Positions 16,473-25,148 of a DNA stretch of 64,000 nt are shown one piece after another. The position numbers and the translations under genes are program-made. This DNA is from Alistipes provencensis (lineage in GTDB: Bacteria; Bacteroidota; Bacteroidia; Bacteroidales; Rikenellaceae): positions 1,588,397 to 1,652,396 of the forward strand of contig NZ_LT559262.1 in assembly GCF_900083545.1 (NCBI RefSeq), given 5' to 3'. Numbering within the stretch: the first letter of the stretch is position 1; every line of letters begins with the position of its first letter. The notes beneath the pieces are model-generated. The model worked only from the letters and a program-made list of their open reading frames with translations. It made no database searches and had not been told where the DNA came from.

Positions 16473-17957
16473 ATGGCAAAGGAACTGAAAGACCTTACGA
16501 AGTCCGACGAGAACTATTCGCAGTGGTACAACGAGCTGGTCGTGAAGGCCGGGCTGGCTGAGAATTCGGCCGTCCGCGGGTGCATGGTCATCAAACCCTA
16601 CGGCTATGCCATCTGGGAGAAGATGCAGGCCGCGCTGGACCAGATGTTCAAGGATACGGGGCATCAGAACGCCTATTTCCCGCTCTTTATCCCCAAGTCG
16701 TTCTTCTCGAAGGAGGCCCACCATGTCGAGGGTTTCGCCAAGGAGTGTGCCGTAGTGACGCACTACCGCCTGAAAAACGATCCCGACGGCAAGGGCGTCG
16801 TGGTCGATCCCGATGCCAAGTTGGAGGAGGAACTGATCGTGCGTCCGACGTCGGAGACGATCATCTGGAACACCTATAAGAACTGGATTCAGTCCTACCG
16901 CGACCTGCCGATCCTCTGTAACCAGTGGGCCAATGTGGTGCGTTGGGAGATGCGCACGCGTCTGTTCCTGCGCACGGCCGAGTTCCTGTGGCAGGAGGGC
17001 CATACGGCGCACGCCACGCGCGAGGAGGCCATCGAGGAGGCCACGAAGATGATCCATGTTTACCAGAAGTTTGCCGAGGAGTGGATGTCGCTGCCCGTCG
17101 TCGTGGGACACAAGTCGCCCAACGAGCGTTTCGCGGGTGCCGAGGACACGCTCACGATCGAGGCGCTGATGCAGGACGGCAAAGCCCTGCAGAGCGGTAC
17201 GTCGCATTTTCTGGGGCAGAACTTCGCCAAGGCGTTCGACGTGCAGTACGTCAACAAGGAGGGTAAGCTCGAGTATGTCTGGGCGACTTCGTGGGGTGTT
17301 TCGACCCGCCTGATGGGGGCGTTGATCATGGCCCACTCGGACAACAACGGTCTGGTGCTGCCGCCGAAGCTCGCGCCGATTCAGGTGGTGATGGTCCCGA
17401 TCTACAAGGGCGAGGAGCAGCTTGTCGAGATTCGGGCCCGCTTCGAGGCCATCGCCGCACAGCTCAGGGCCAAAGGCATTTCGGTCAAGATCGATGACCG
17501 CGACAACGTGCGTTCGGGCTTCAAGTTCGCCGAATACGAATTGAAGGGTGTGCCCGTGCGTCTGGCGATGGGTCCCCGCGACATGGAGAACGGCACGATC
17601 GAGCTGGCGCGCCGCGACACGCTCGAGAAAGAGACCGTTTCGCAGGAGGGGCTTGTGGAGCGCATCGAAGGCCTGATGACCGAAATTCAGGAAAATATCT
17701 TCAAGAAGGCGCTCGATTACCGCGAGTCGATGATTACGAAGGTCGACACATGGGAGGAGTTCAAGCGGGTGCTCGACGAGAAGGGCGGTTTCATCTCGGC
17801 GCACTGGGACGGCACGGTGGAGACCGAGGTGGCGATCAAGGATGCCACGAAGGCCACGATCCGCTGTATTCCGGTGGATGCGCCGGACGAGGAGGGCGTT
17901 TGCGTCTTCTCCGGAAAGCCGTCGCACCGCCGCGTATTGTTCGCCCGCAGCTATTAG
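16473..17957 (+). CDS. proS: Prolyl-tRNA synthetase (eukaryote/archaeal-like type)
   Basis: Charges tRNA-Pro with proline. The 494-residue length without the bacterial editing insertion marks the eukaryote-like class. Class II motifs are visible: motif 1 around [15 protein letters not shown], motif 2 with RPTSETIIW and [27 protein letters not shown], and motif 3 near [20 protein letters not shown]. An anticodon-binding domain follows ([13 protein letters not shown]), then a C-terminal domain with CIPVD and GVCVFSGKP carrying possible zinc-binding cysteines and ending in the conserved terminal Tyr (ARSY). It has its own promoter. A large palindrome arm starts right at its stop codon. Confidence 0.97.
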   Translation: MAKELKDLTKSDENYSQWYNELVVKAGLAENSAVRGCMVIKPYGYAIWEKMQAALDQMFKDTGHQNAYFPLFIPKSFFSKEAHHVEGFAKECAVVTHYRLKNDPDGKGVVVDPDAKLEEELIVRPTSETIIWNTYKNWIQSYRDLPILCNQWANVVRWEMRTRLFLRTAEFLWQEGHTAHATREEAIEEATKMIHVYQKFAEEWMSLPVVVGHKSPNERFAGAEDTLTIEALMQDGKALQSGTSHFLGQNFAKAFDVQYVNKEGKLEYVWATSWGVSTRLMGALIMAHSDNNGLVLPPKLAPIQVVMVPIYKGEEQLVEIRARFEAIAAQLRAKGISVKIDDRDNVRSGFKFAEYELKGVPVRLAMGPRDMENGTIELARRDTLEKETVSQEGLVERIEGLMTEIQENIFKKALDYRESMITKVDTWEEFKRVLDEKGGFISAHWDGTVETEVAIKDATKATIRCIPVDAPDEEGVCVFSGKPSHRRVLFARSY

Positions 17958-18009
17958 TTTTCGATTTCAGGCGGCTATTTCCGCACATCCCTCGAGCGGG
18001 GCGAATGGA
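17958..18009 (+). repeat. Left arm of a split palindrome
   Basis: These 52 bases match the reverse complement of 37869-37920 at 48 of 52 positions. They start directly after the proS stop. Joined across the 17-bp core they would form one long hairpin, probably the original proS terminator or a dispersed palindromic repeat. Confidence 0.85.
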
Positions 18010-18011
18010 AT

Positions 18012-18028
18012 GTACTCAGGTACTATCC
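18012..18028 (+). repeat. Putative attL core
   Basis: GTACTCAGGTACTATCC, identical to 37855-37871 in the same orientation. The flanking bases differ on both sides of each copy, as expected for a crossover core. The first 12 bases nearly form a palindrome. Confidence 0.75.
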
Positions 18029-18135
18029 CTTCGTTTTCCGTGAGGTGAAAAATGGTGTAAATATTGAGTTTTCAATGATTTAATATTTGCAAGAGTTTTC
18101 TCTTTTTGGGAAGGACCGGCATAAAAAGGTAATTC

Positions 18136-18180
18136 CAGACGAGGTTACGGTTTCCAGATCGTTACCTCGTCTGTTTTGCT
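18136..18180 (+). terminator. Hairpin terminator inside the left end of the element
   Basis: CAGACGAGGT pairs exactly with ACCTCGTCTG over an 18-base loop and is followed by TTTTG. It would stop proS transcription from entering the element, replacing the disrupted palindrome. Confidence 0.6.
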
Positions 18181-18281
18181 GTATCTTATATAAGATATTC
18201 ATTTGCAATTTCTTGCATCGCGTTTCATCTTGACAGACAACTCTGAAGAAATTAGTTTTAACCCCTAAATTTCCTCGGAGT

Positions 18282-19553
18282 ATGCGCAGCACATTCAAGG
18301 TTCTGTTCTACCTCAAAAAGGACAAACACAAACCTCAGCCGGTAGTTCCTGTCATGGGCCGTATTACCGTCAACGGTACGATCTCCCAGTTCAGCGCCAA
18401 ACTCAACGTACCTCCCCATCTGTGGGAAGTGAAGGGCGGAAGAGCCAAGGGCAAAAGCTTTGAAGCCGACCGTATCAACCGCCATCTGGATAATATCCGT
18501 ATCCAGATAGGTAAACACTATCAGTCTATCTGCGACCATGACGAATATGTTTCCGCCGATAAGGTAAAAAATGCTTATCTGGGTTTCGGCAGAAAGTATA
18601 AACTGTTACTGGAGTTATGCGATGAATTCTGTAAGGATTACAAGACCCGTGTAGACGTCGACCGTACCATCCACTCCTTACTTCGTTATCAAACCTTAAG
18701 ACGTGATTTGAGTCTCTTCGTCTGCCGGAACTATAAAGTCAGGGATGTCCCCCTTGCGGAACTGGATCAGTCTTTTGCGGAAAAGTTTACTGTCTATCTG
18801 AAATATGTCAGAGGCCTTGCCGATACGACGATCAGCGTTGAGATCAAATCGCTGAAGCATATTATCAAGAAAGCCTTTAACGACGGGCAAATAGACAAGA
18901 ATCCGTTCGCCTATTACTATTATGTTGCCGATCAGCCGGAAATTGAATATCTCACCGAAGAAGAAATCAATAAACTAATTATCGGCAAAGTCAAGCAGCA
19001 GCGTCAGGATCGGACACGGGATATGTTTCTGTTCTGCTGTTTCACGGGATTGTCCTATGCCGATCTGGCGAAACTGAGTTATGAGGAGTTGAAACAAACA
19101 CCGGACGGAACATGGTGGATTAGCAGTACCCGTCAGAAGACGAAAGTACCGTTCACGGTAAAATTACTTCCGGTCGCAAACGCAATCCTTGAAAAGTACC
19201 GAATAGAGAAGAATCGGCATAATCCGCTGTTTTCCGAGAATCCGGGAAAGGTCTTTCCGGTAGCGTCGCTGAAATCTTCGGATGCCAGCCTGAAACAGAT
19301 CGCCCGACAATGCGGGATTGCGAAGAATCTGAAATTCCACATAGCGCGGCATACCTTCGCCACGACGGTTACCTTGATGAACGGCATTCCGCTGGAAACG
19401 GTATCAAAAATGCTGGGGCACAAATATACGACCACGACTCAAATCTATGCCAAGGTGACCAACCAAATGATAGGTAATGCGATAAGCCGAATAGAGGACC
19501 AAATTGGCGAACAGTTCCAATTTCCGACTCTGAAAAAAGAAGCGGTCGGATAA
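18282..19553 (+). CDS. Tyrosine recombinase / integrase
   Basis: The 423-residue enzyme is expected to integrate and excise the surrounding element. It has an N-terminal arm-binding domain (about 1-90, VLFYLKKDKHKPQPVVPVMG), a SAM-like core-binding domain (about 105-200, DEFCKDYKTRVDVDRTIHSL) and a catalytic domain. Catalytic residues are His353-x-x-Arg356 (HIARHTFAT), His380 (LGHKYTTTTQ) and nucleophile Tyr389. The usual first arginine is replaced in CCFTGLSYADLAKL, as in other Bacteroidota integrases related to that of CTnDOT. It lies next to the left end and reads inward. Closest relatives are integrases of Bacteroidales conjugative and mobilisable elements. Confidence 0.92.
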   Translation: MRSTFKVLFYLKKDKHKPQPVVPVMGRITVNGTISQFSAKLNVPPHLWEVKGGRAKGKSFEADRINRHLDNIRIQIGKHYQSICDHDEYVSADKVKNAYLGFGRKYKLLLELCDEFCKDYKTRVDVDRTIHSLLRYQTLRRDLSLFVCRNYKVRDVPLAELDQSFAEKFTVYLKYVRGLADTTISVEIKSLKHIIKKAFNDGQIDKNPFAYYYYVADQPEIEYLTEEEINKLIIGKVKQQRQDRTRDMFLFCCFTGLSYADLAKLSYEELKQTPDGTWWISSTRQKTKVPFTVKLLPVANAILEKYRIEKNRHNPLFSENPGKVFPVASLKSSDASLKQIARQCGIAKNLKFHIARHTFATTVTLMNGIPLETVSKMLGHKYTTTTQIYAKVTNQMIGNAISRIEDQIGEQFQFPTLKKEAVG

Positions 19554-20243
19554 ATTCCATACGGAGATTCAATCCGGCTCTTTTCCCGCCGGCAGGGAAT
19601 TAAACGCCGGAGATGAGAATCCACAAGGCCTTGCGAATCGCCCGCAGGCGAGCCTTGCGTATTTCCATTCCCGGCGTTTTGCTGGACGCTACCGTCGGAA
19701 AAGGCGATATTCTGCGGCCCGGCTTTACAACACGCATCCCGGAAACCCGATAGTCGCATTCCGTGACCGGGACATCGTGTTCCAAAGTTCCATGATGGTA
19801 ATTAGCAACCGATGCCGCCTTTCTGATTGCAGATTGAAATGCTTGCTGATTCCATCATTTTTGGATATTTAGAGGTTTTTATTGTTTTGCAGAAAGGATA
19901 ATTTCCATATCTATAGATATTTATATTCCGATTCAGATTTCTGGAAATCTATATTTTTCTATTTCTGTACATCCCCGGATTTATCACTGGTGATAAAGTT
20001 GGAGAAATTGCCAGAGAGCTATAAATTCAAGTATCCGAATAATGAAAAATTCCTTTCTGCCGCAATATGCAACAGGGTAAAACGCTTCCGAACTAATGTC
20101 CGCTCACGACCGCTCCAGTCCGTTCACCGGGTTTTTTTTCTGTGCCCGACGGTTGTAATATTGCAACCGGGAAAGGCCCGTCCTCGGACGCCGCTTCGAA
20201 GGTTTTTCAAAGTTTTCACAAAAAAATTTCCGGCGCGGATTTT
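19554..20243. other. Non-coding stretch between integrase and mobilisation region
   Basis: No gene is supported. Short open frames exist on both strands (for example 46 codons from 19612) but have no recognisable features. The part from 19850 to 20100 is AT-rich. Excisionase-like genes, often found here in related elements, are not seen. Confidence 0.4.
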
Positions 20244-20316
20244 TGTTGTCGCCAGACAACAGCGAGGTGTACCTTTGTCCGACAAACTGCGTTTTGTCCG
20301 ACAAAGGTCCTCGCTC
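20244..20316. repeat. Cluster of inverted repeats, candidate transfer-origin remnant
   Basis: TGTTGTC-GCCA-GACAACA (20244-20261) is followed by two copies of the palindrome TTTGTCCGACAAA (20274-20286 and 20294-20306), and outer arms AGCGAGG (20261-20267) and CCTCGCT (20309-20315) complete a larger stem. TACCTTTG (20270-20277) inside it matches the promoter consensus. Position just before a mobilisation gene is where oriT and its autoregulatory site usually lie; this assignment is inference. Confidence 0.5.
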
Positions 20317-20366
20317 TGCGAGACGGGGTGGCGTTCCCAAGTCACGCCACTTTAACTACCAATACT

Positions 20367-20654
20367 ATGACAACCGCTAAAAAGAGAACCGGACGCCCTA
20401 CAGCTACCGATCCCCGTATCCATCGGTACAATTTTAAACTTACGACGGAGGAAAATATCCGGTTTAAAAAGATGCTTTCGGAAGCCGGACTGGAACATAA
20501 CCGGAGCCGTTTTATTGTCAAACGTATCTTCACGGAACGCTTCGAGGTCATCAAACGCGACCCGTCAAAGGGACAGTTTATCGCACGGCTGAATGACTTT
20601 TATTTCCAATTCCAAAAGCTGGGTAACAACTGTGCGCCCGTCAAGGTGATGTAA
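20367..20654 (+). CDS. Truncated MobA-like mobilisation accessory protein
   Basis: A 95-residue protein, start at MTTAKKRTGRPTATDPRIHR. The opening TGRPT-DP-xHRY-FKL, the ribbon-helix-like ENIRFKKMLSEAGLEHNRSR, and FIARLNDFYFQFQKLGNN are like relaxosome accessory proteins of Bacteroides conjugative and mobilisable elements. Those proteins continue for another 40 or so residues after the NYNQVVK-like segment, where this one stops (NNCAPVKVM then TAA). Such proteins bind oriT beside the relaxase. No relaxase gene follows, so the mobilisation module looks decayed and may now serve only as a DNA-binding repressor, if anything. Confidence 0.65.
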   Translation: MTTAKKRTGRPTATDPRIHRYNFKLTTEENIRFKKMLSEAGLEHNRSRFIVKRIFTERFEVIKRDPSKGQFIARLNDFYFQFQKLGNNCAPVKVM

Positions 20655-21118
20655 TAAATATAGCGATGACAAGTTATTAGGTCCGTATTCTTTGAGAATG
20701 ACCTATCACCAACCGACTTATCTGCAAGGAAAACCGAACAGGGAGTGTAGCATGTTGAGGTAAACCATAAGTCAGTCAGTTACCGGACTGCGACTGAATG
20801 GAGTGGTGAAAGACAGATATGAGGATAAAATCCGAATTGATTGAATGGCAGCCTGAACGATAATGGCCAAAACAATAACGTTAAAATAACTATACTCGTC
20901 GTGTCATAATACTCTTCATGCAATTTGTGGCAGGAGAGCAGAAGCTTATTTTTCAAGGAAAAGAGGATATCTCGGAAGAACAATAATTATGATAAACAAT
21001 GCTCCAAGAGAATTACAAAACATAAAATTTTACATTCTTTTCATTCTATTTTACATTGCACAGGGGATGAATTAACTGTAAATTTGTCCCGGAAGCAAAA
21101 CTTTTCCGCCCCTATACG
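20655..21118. other. Decayed spacer and promoter region before the cargo genes
   Basis: No gene is seen over about 460 bases. This is where a relaxase gene would be expected in an intact mobilisable element; no fragment of one is recognised. The last 60 bases hold the promoter of the next gene. Confidence 0.4.
21056..21086 (+). promoter_or_regulatory. Promoter of the phosphoesterase gene
   Basis: TAAATTTG (21079-21086) matches TAnnTTTG, with a TTG at 21056-21058 at about 20 bases spacing as the -33 element. The ATG follows at 21119. Confidence 0.6.
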
Positions 21119-22690
21119 ATGAAGGCCCGGCATATCATCCTGTCAATCCTCGCTGCGGCGACGTTTTTCGCCTGCGGAAAATCCGACGGCGGAGACAATA
21201 CCGGCGACAACGGAGACGGTACGCTCGTTATCGCCCCGCAGAACAACCTCTACGGTGTGATTTCCGACCAGACGGGAGCCCCCATACAGGATGTAATCGT
21301 CTCGGACGGCTTCACATGCGCCAAAACCGATGCCCGGGGCCTTTACCAGATGGCCTATGCCCCGGAGGCCGAATATGTCTTCTACTCGATACCGGCCGAC
21401 TGCGAAATAGCGGTATCGACAGAAAACTACCCCGTATTCTACGCCCCTATTAACAAAGCGGCACACAAATTCCGGAAAGATTTCACCCTAAAGAAGACGG
21501 GCATAGCCGAAACACGCTTCCGGCTCATCGCCATCGGCGATCCGCAGGTCTCGATGGGCGATATCAGGCGCTTCCGCGAAGAGACGATGTCCGACATCCG
21601 GGAAACGGTCGAAGCCTCGGCGGAAGCCTGTTACGGGATCGTTTTGGGCGACATATCGGCAGATACACCCGATGCCTTCTCCCCTATGCGTGCAGAAATT
21701 TCGGCACTACCTGCACTGAAAACCTTCGTCACCATCGGCAACCACGACAAATCGGTCTCCGCCAGTGGCAAGGCCCCCGACGGGAAACGATTTTCTGCGA
21801 TATACGGCCCCCTCGACTACTCGTTCAACCGGGGCGACGTCCATTTCGTCTGCATGGATAATATCCGTTTCAGCTCCTCCACCGCATACACCGCTGGATT
21901 CACCGACGAACAGGTCGAGTGGCTCCGGCAGGATCTCAGCTTCGTTCCCCGTTCGAAGATGGTCGTTCTGTTTTACCATATCCCGATGCGCGGAGCCTCC
22001 TTGGGCAACATGGCCAAGGTTTTGGACATGCTGGAACCGTTCCGCGAAGCCCATCTCATGGCAGGACACACTCATTACACGGAGAATTATATCGACACGC
22101 GACGTAACAATCTCTACGAACACATTCACGGAGCCTCCTGCGGGATGTGGTGGTTCTCGGATCTGAATGGCTGCGGGGCTCCGAACTGTTACTATGTCTA
22201 CGACATCGACGGCGCGAAGCTGGCCAACGGCTATTTCAAGGGAACACACCATTCGGTCGAATTCCAGATGCGGCTCCACCGCGGCTGCGATGTCTGCGAA
22301 GGCACTTATGAAACGTTCACCTATGCGACACTCGGCGTGGGTTCGGATGCTTCGACCGTCATTGCCAACGTTTTCAATGCCGACACCGAATACTGGAAAG
22401 TCGAGCTGTATGAAGACGGGGTGAACCGGGGGCGCATGACACGCATCGCTGCCGTCAAAGACGACATGTGGACCCTGGGATACCATATCGGCATGCTGGG
22501 AAAAGGCCATACCGGAGGCAACCGGGACCTCTACACGAAAAACAACAAGCACCTATACTACGGGAAACTGAATAATCCGGATGCCGCCGTGAAGGTCGTA
22601 GCGACCGATCAGTGGGGCAACATCTACGAACAGACGGAATTCACTGCCCCGGACGATTATTCCACAGCCGTCAAACACATCCAGCCGTAA
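21119..22690 (+). CDS. Calcineurin-like metallophosphoesterase lipoprotein
   Basis: A 523-residue exported lipoprotein (signal ending FFACGKS, Cys19). An N-terminal carboxypeptidase-regulatory-like Ig domain (about 43-120, LYGVISDQTGAPIQDVIVSD) precedes a metallophosphoesterase core: IAIGDPQVS, VLGDISAD, TIGNHDKS, FYHIPMRG and MAGHTHYTEN, which supply the Asp, Asn and His metal ligands. A C-terminal domain specific to this bacterial family follows. Relatives are found in glycan loci and may remove phosphate or phospho-head groups from substrates. It converges on the AraC gene and is the first cargo gene of the element. Confidence 0.87.
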   Translation: MKARHIILSILAAATFFACGKSDGGDNTGDNGDGTLVIAPQNNLYGVISDQTGAPIQDVIVSDGFTCAKTDARGLYQMAYAPEAEYVFYSIPADCEIAVSTENYPVFYAPINKAAHKFRKDFTLKKTGIAETRFRLIAIGDPQVSMGDIRRFREETMSDIRETVEASAEACYGIVLGDISADTPDAFSPMRAEISALPALKTFVTIGNHDKSVSASGKAPDGKRFSAIYGPLDYSFNRGDVHFVCMDNIRFSSSTAYTAGFTDEQVEWLRQDLSFVPRSKMVVLFYHIPMRGASLGNMAKVLDMLEPFREAHLMAGHTHYTENYIDTRRNNLYEHIHGASCGMWWFSDLNGCGAPNCYYVYDIDGAKLANGYFKGTHHSVEFQMRLHRGCDVCEGTYETFTYATLGVGSDASTVIANVFNADTEYWKVELYEDGVNRGRMTRIAAVKDDMWTLGYHIGMLGKGHTGGNRDLYTKNNKHLYYGKLNNPDAAVKVVATDQWGNIYEQTEFTAPDDYSTAVKHIQP

Positions 22691-22699
22691 CCGGCCCTA

Positions 22700-23623
22700 C
22701 TAGACATCCACTGTTTTATACTTTTCATTATAACGCCTGCGGTATTCCCGGGGCGTTATATCCATCTCCTTGATGAAGGCTTTGGAGAAATGGAACGGAT
22801 CGTAATAGCATAGTTTAAAGGCGATCTCCTTGATCTTCAGCTCTGAGAACTGCAGGTAGGAGCAGGCCCGCTGAATCCGTAGTTGGTTGAAATACAGAAT
22901 GGGTGAATAGGTCGTCTTACGGATGAACAGCGCCGTGAGGTGCGAAGCCGAATAGCCCACGGCATCGGCGATATCCTTCAGGGTGGTCTTGTTCTCGAGA
23001 TTGTCTTTCATATATAGGATGCTCCGCTCCACCACGTCCTCAATCCTCACGTTGTTCGTGATCCGGAACTGCGAGACATATTTGAGCGACGCCAGAAAAT
23101 ATCCCAGACAAAGACTGATATACTCCAGATTTTCCGGACTATAACCCATCTCGAGATTCCGGTAAATATTCTCGAACAGTTCGAACCGGGCCGCATGGCG
23201 GCTGTTGTCGCTCTCTTCCAGTGACAGGGGCCGTCGCATGATCGGCTCGAACATCCCAACGTTCTCACCCTGAAAGTGCAGCCAATAGATACTCCACGGA
23301 TTCCTCAGGTCGGCCCCGTAGACATGCGCATCGCGGGCCGGGATAATGAAAAACATGTTTTCCGACAGGCTGTATCTCTCACCGCCGTACTCCACCCACC
23401 CTTTTCCGTTGCTGCAGAGGATGAGGATGTATTCATTGGCTCCGTTCATGCGCTTCCGGTAATGGAACCGGGCATGAGGATAATAACCGATATGGGTGAC
23501 GTAAAGCCCCCGGGTCACCGGATTGGCAGCCTGCCAGCGTCTCGTACTGTAAGGTGTCACGATCGCTTTTTCGCCTTTGAAACCTTCGGCGATCGTCTCC
23601 CGCTCGCTCATTCCGCTGCTCAT
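22700..23623 (-). CDS. AraC-family transcriptional regulator
   Basis: A 307-residue regulator with an N-terminal cupin-like ligand domain (about 20-165, with GKGWVEYGGERYSL and FFIIPARDAHVYGAD) and a C-terminal pair of helix-turn-helix motifs (about 205-300: TLKDIADAVGYSASHLTALF, and IKEIAFKLCYYDPFHFSKAF, ending TPREYRRRYN). It is divergent from the MFS-SusC/D operon across 122 bases, so it most likely activates that operon in response to a sugar. Unlike most SusC/D loci, control is by an AraC protein rather than a hybrid two-component sensor or an ECF sigma/anti-sigma pair. Confidence 0.9.
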   Translation of the reverse strand: MSSGMSERETIAEGFKGEKAIVTPYSTRRWQAANPVTRGLYVTHIGYYPHARFHYRKRMNGANEYILILCSNGKGWVEYGGERYSLSENMFFIIPARDAHVYGADLRNPWSIYWLHFQGENVGMFEPIMRRPLSLEESDNSRHAARFELFENIYRNLEMGYSPENLEYISLCLGYFLASLKYVSQFRITNNVRIEDVVERSILYMKDNLENKTTLKDIADAVGYSASHLTALFIRKTTYSPILYFNQLRIQRACSYLQFSELKIKEIAFKLCYYDPFHFSKAFIKEMDITPREYRRRYNEKYKTVDV

Positions 23624-23714
23624 AATAGGATTGTATAGTGGTTGAAAGTGCTAAAATAGCAATATTTTACATGTTTTTAAAAAATACATACATTTTTTTT
23701 CTTTTTCGACTCCT

Positions 23715-23722
23715 TACATTTG
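23715..23722 (+). promoter_or_regulatory. -7 promoter element of the element's glycan operon
   Basis: TACATTTG matches TAnnTTTG and lies 23 bases before the ATG at 23746. The space between it and the AraC start is the likely binding region of the regulator. Confidence 0.6.
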
Positions 23723-23745
23723 CATATACCAAAACTACTGACAGC

Positions 23746-25128
23746 ATGAGTGACAAACAAGGCAGCAAAGCCTATCTGGTCCTTATTACATTTATCAGCG
23801 CCTTGGGCGGGCTGCTGTTCGGATACGACTGGGTCGTAATCGGCGGTGCAAAACCATTTTACGAAGCATTCTTCGGCATCCAGCAGGCTCCGGCCGTCCA
23901 GGGATTCGTCATGGCGAGCTCGATTCTGGGTTGTCTGCTGGGCGTGACGGCGACGGGGTGGCTGGCCGACAAATACGGCCGCAAGCCGCTGCTAGCAATC
24001 GCCTCGGTCATCTTCATCGTATCGGCCGTCGGCACCGGAGCCTGCAACACCCTGCCGTGGTTTATCTTCTACCGGCTGTTCGGCGGCATCGGTATCGGAA
24101 TCGCCTCGAACCTTTCGCCGATGTACATCGCCGAAGTCTCGCCCGCCGAGGTGCGGGGACGATTCGTCTCGGTGAACCAGCTGACCATCGTGCTGGGCAT
24201 CCTGAGCGCCCAGATCGCCAACTGGCTGATTGCCGACCAGACGCTTCCCGGCAGCGACATTCTCGCCTCGTGGAACGGACAGACAGGATGGCGGATCATG
24301 TTCTGGGCCGAACTCGTCCCAGCCGTATTGTTCTTTATCCTCATCTTTTTCGTCCCGGAAAGTCCCCGCTGGCTGGGGACACGATTGAAATATGAGCAGT
24401 CCCGGCGTATCTTTACCCGCATCGGCGGACAGGAATATGCCGACAGGCAGATCGAGGCGCTGAAAAGCGTATCGGCGGAAAACAGTGGAAAGAGCGGTTA
24501 CCGGATGCTCTTCCGGGGACGGTTGGGAAAGATACTGCTCACCGGCATCGTGATCGCCGTGTTCCAGCAGTGGTGCGGGCTGAACGTCGTGTTCAACTAT
24601 GCCCAAGAGATTTTCCATGCCTCGGGCTACGGCGTCTCCGACATCCTTTTCAACATCGTCGTCACCGGTGTAACGAACGTCGTTTTCACCTTCGTCGGTA
24701 TCTACACCGTCGACAGGCTGGGCCGACGGGCCCTGTTGCTGTTCGGTGCAGCCGGCCTCGCGGCGATCTACGCCGTGCTGGGTGCCTGCTACTATTTCGA
24801 GGTATCGGGATTTGCAGTGCTCATCCTCGTCGTGACGGCCATTGCGGCATACGCCATGACGCTGGCTCCGGTAACCTGGGTCGTCATCTCGGAAATATTT
24901 CCGAACAGGGTGCGGGGAGCCGCCATGGCCATCGCCACATTCGCCCTATGGACAGCCTGTTTCATCCTGACATATACATTCCCCGTACTCAACAGCAGCC
25001 TGGGGCCCTACGGCACCTTCTGGCTCTACGGTATCATCTGTCTGTTCGGGTTCGCCTACCTCTGGAAAAACCTGCCCGAGACCAAAGGAAAGAGCCTCGA
25101 AGAGATCGAAAGGGAGTTTACGAAATAA
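23746..25128 (+). CDS. MFS sugar porter (XylE/GLUT-like)
   Basis: A 460-residue inner-membrane sugar:H+ symporter with twelve predicted helices. Sugar-porter signatures are present: GGLLFGYDWVVIGG in TM1, DKYGRKP after TM2, RLFGGIGIGIASNLSPMYIAE, VPESPRWL before the central loop, QQWCGLN in TM7, DRLGRR, and PETKGKSLEE at the C-terminus. The start at MSDKQGS was chosen because the promoter lies inside the longer open frame that begins at 23638. It heads an operon with a 20-base gap to the next gene. It would import the mono- or disaccharide released by the GH2 enzyme; which sugar is not evident. Confidence 0.92.
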   Translation: MSDKQGSKAYLVLITFISALGGLLFGYDWVVIGGAKPFYEAFFGIQQAPAVQGFVMASSILGCLLGVTATGWLADKYGRKPLLAIASVIFIVSAVGTGACNTLPWFIFYRLFGGIGIGIASNLSPMYIAEVSPAEVRGRFVSVNQLTIVLGILSAQIANWLIADQTLPGSDILASWNGQTGWRIMFWAELVPAVLFFILIFFVPESPRWLGTRLKYEQSRRIFTRIGGQEYADRQIEALKSVSAENSGKSGYRMLFRGRLGKILLTGIVIAVFQQWCGLNVVFNYAQEIFHASGYGVSDILFNIVVTGVTNVVFTFVGIYTVDRLGRRALLLFGAAGLAAIYAVLGACYYFEVSGFAVLILVVTAIAAYAMTLAPVTWVVISEIFPNRVRGAAMAIATFALWTACFILTYTFPVLNSSLGPYGTFWLYGIICLFGFAYLWKNLPETKGKSLEEIEREFTK

Positions 25129-25148
25129 GCATCAACAATTTATAAGCA

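Noticed and set aside
19882..20355. A 157-codon frame between integrase and mobilisation gene
   Set aside because: It runs through the inverted-repeat cluster and the promoter of the next gene, and its translation is not protein-like.
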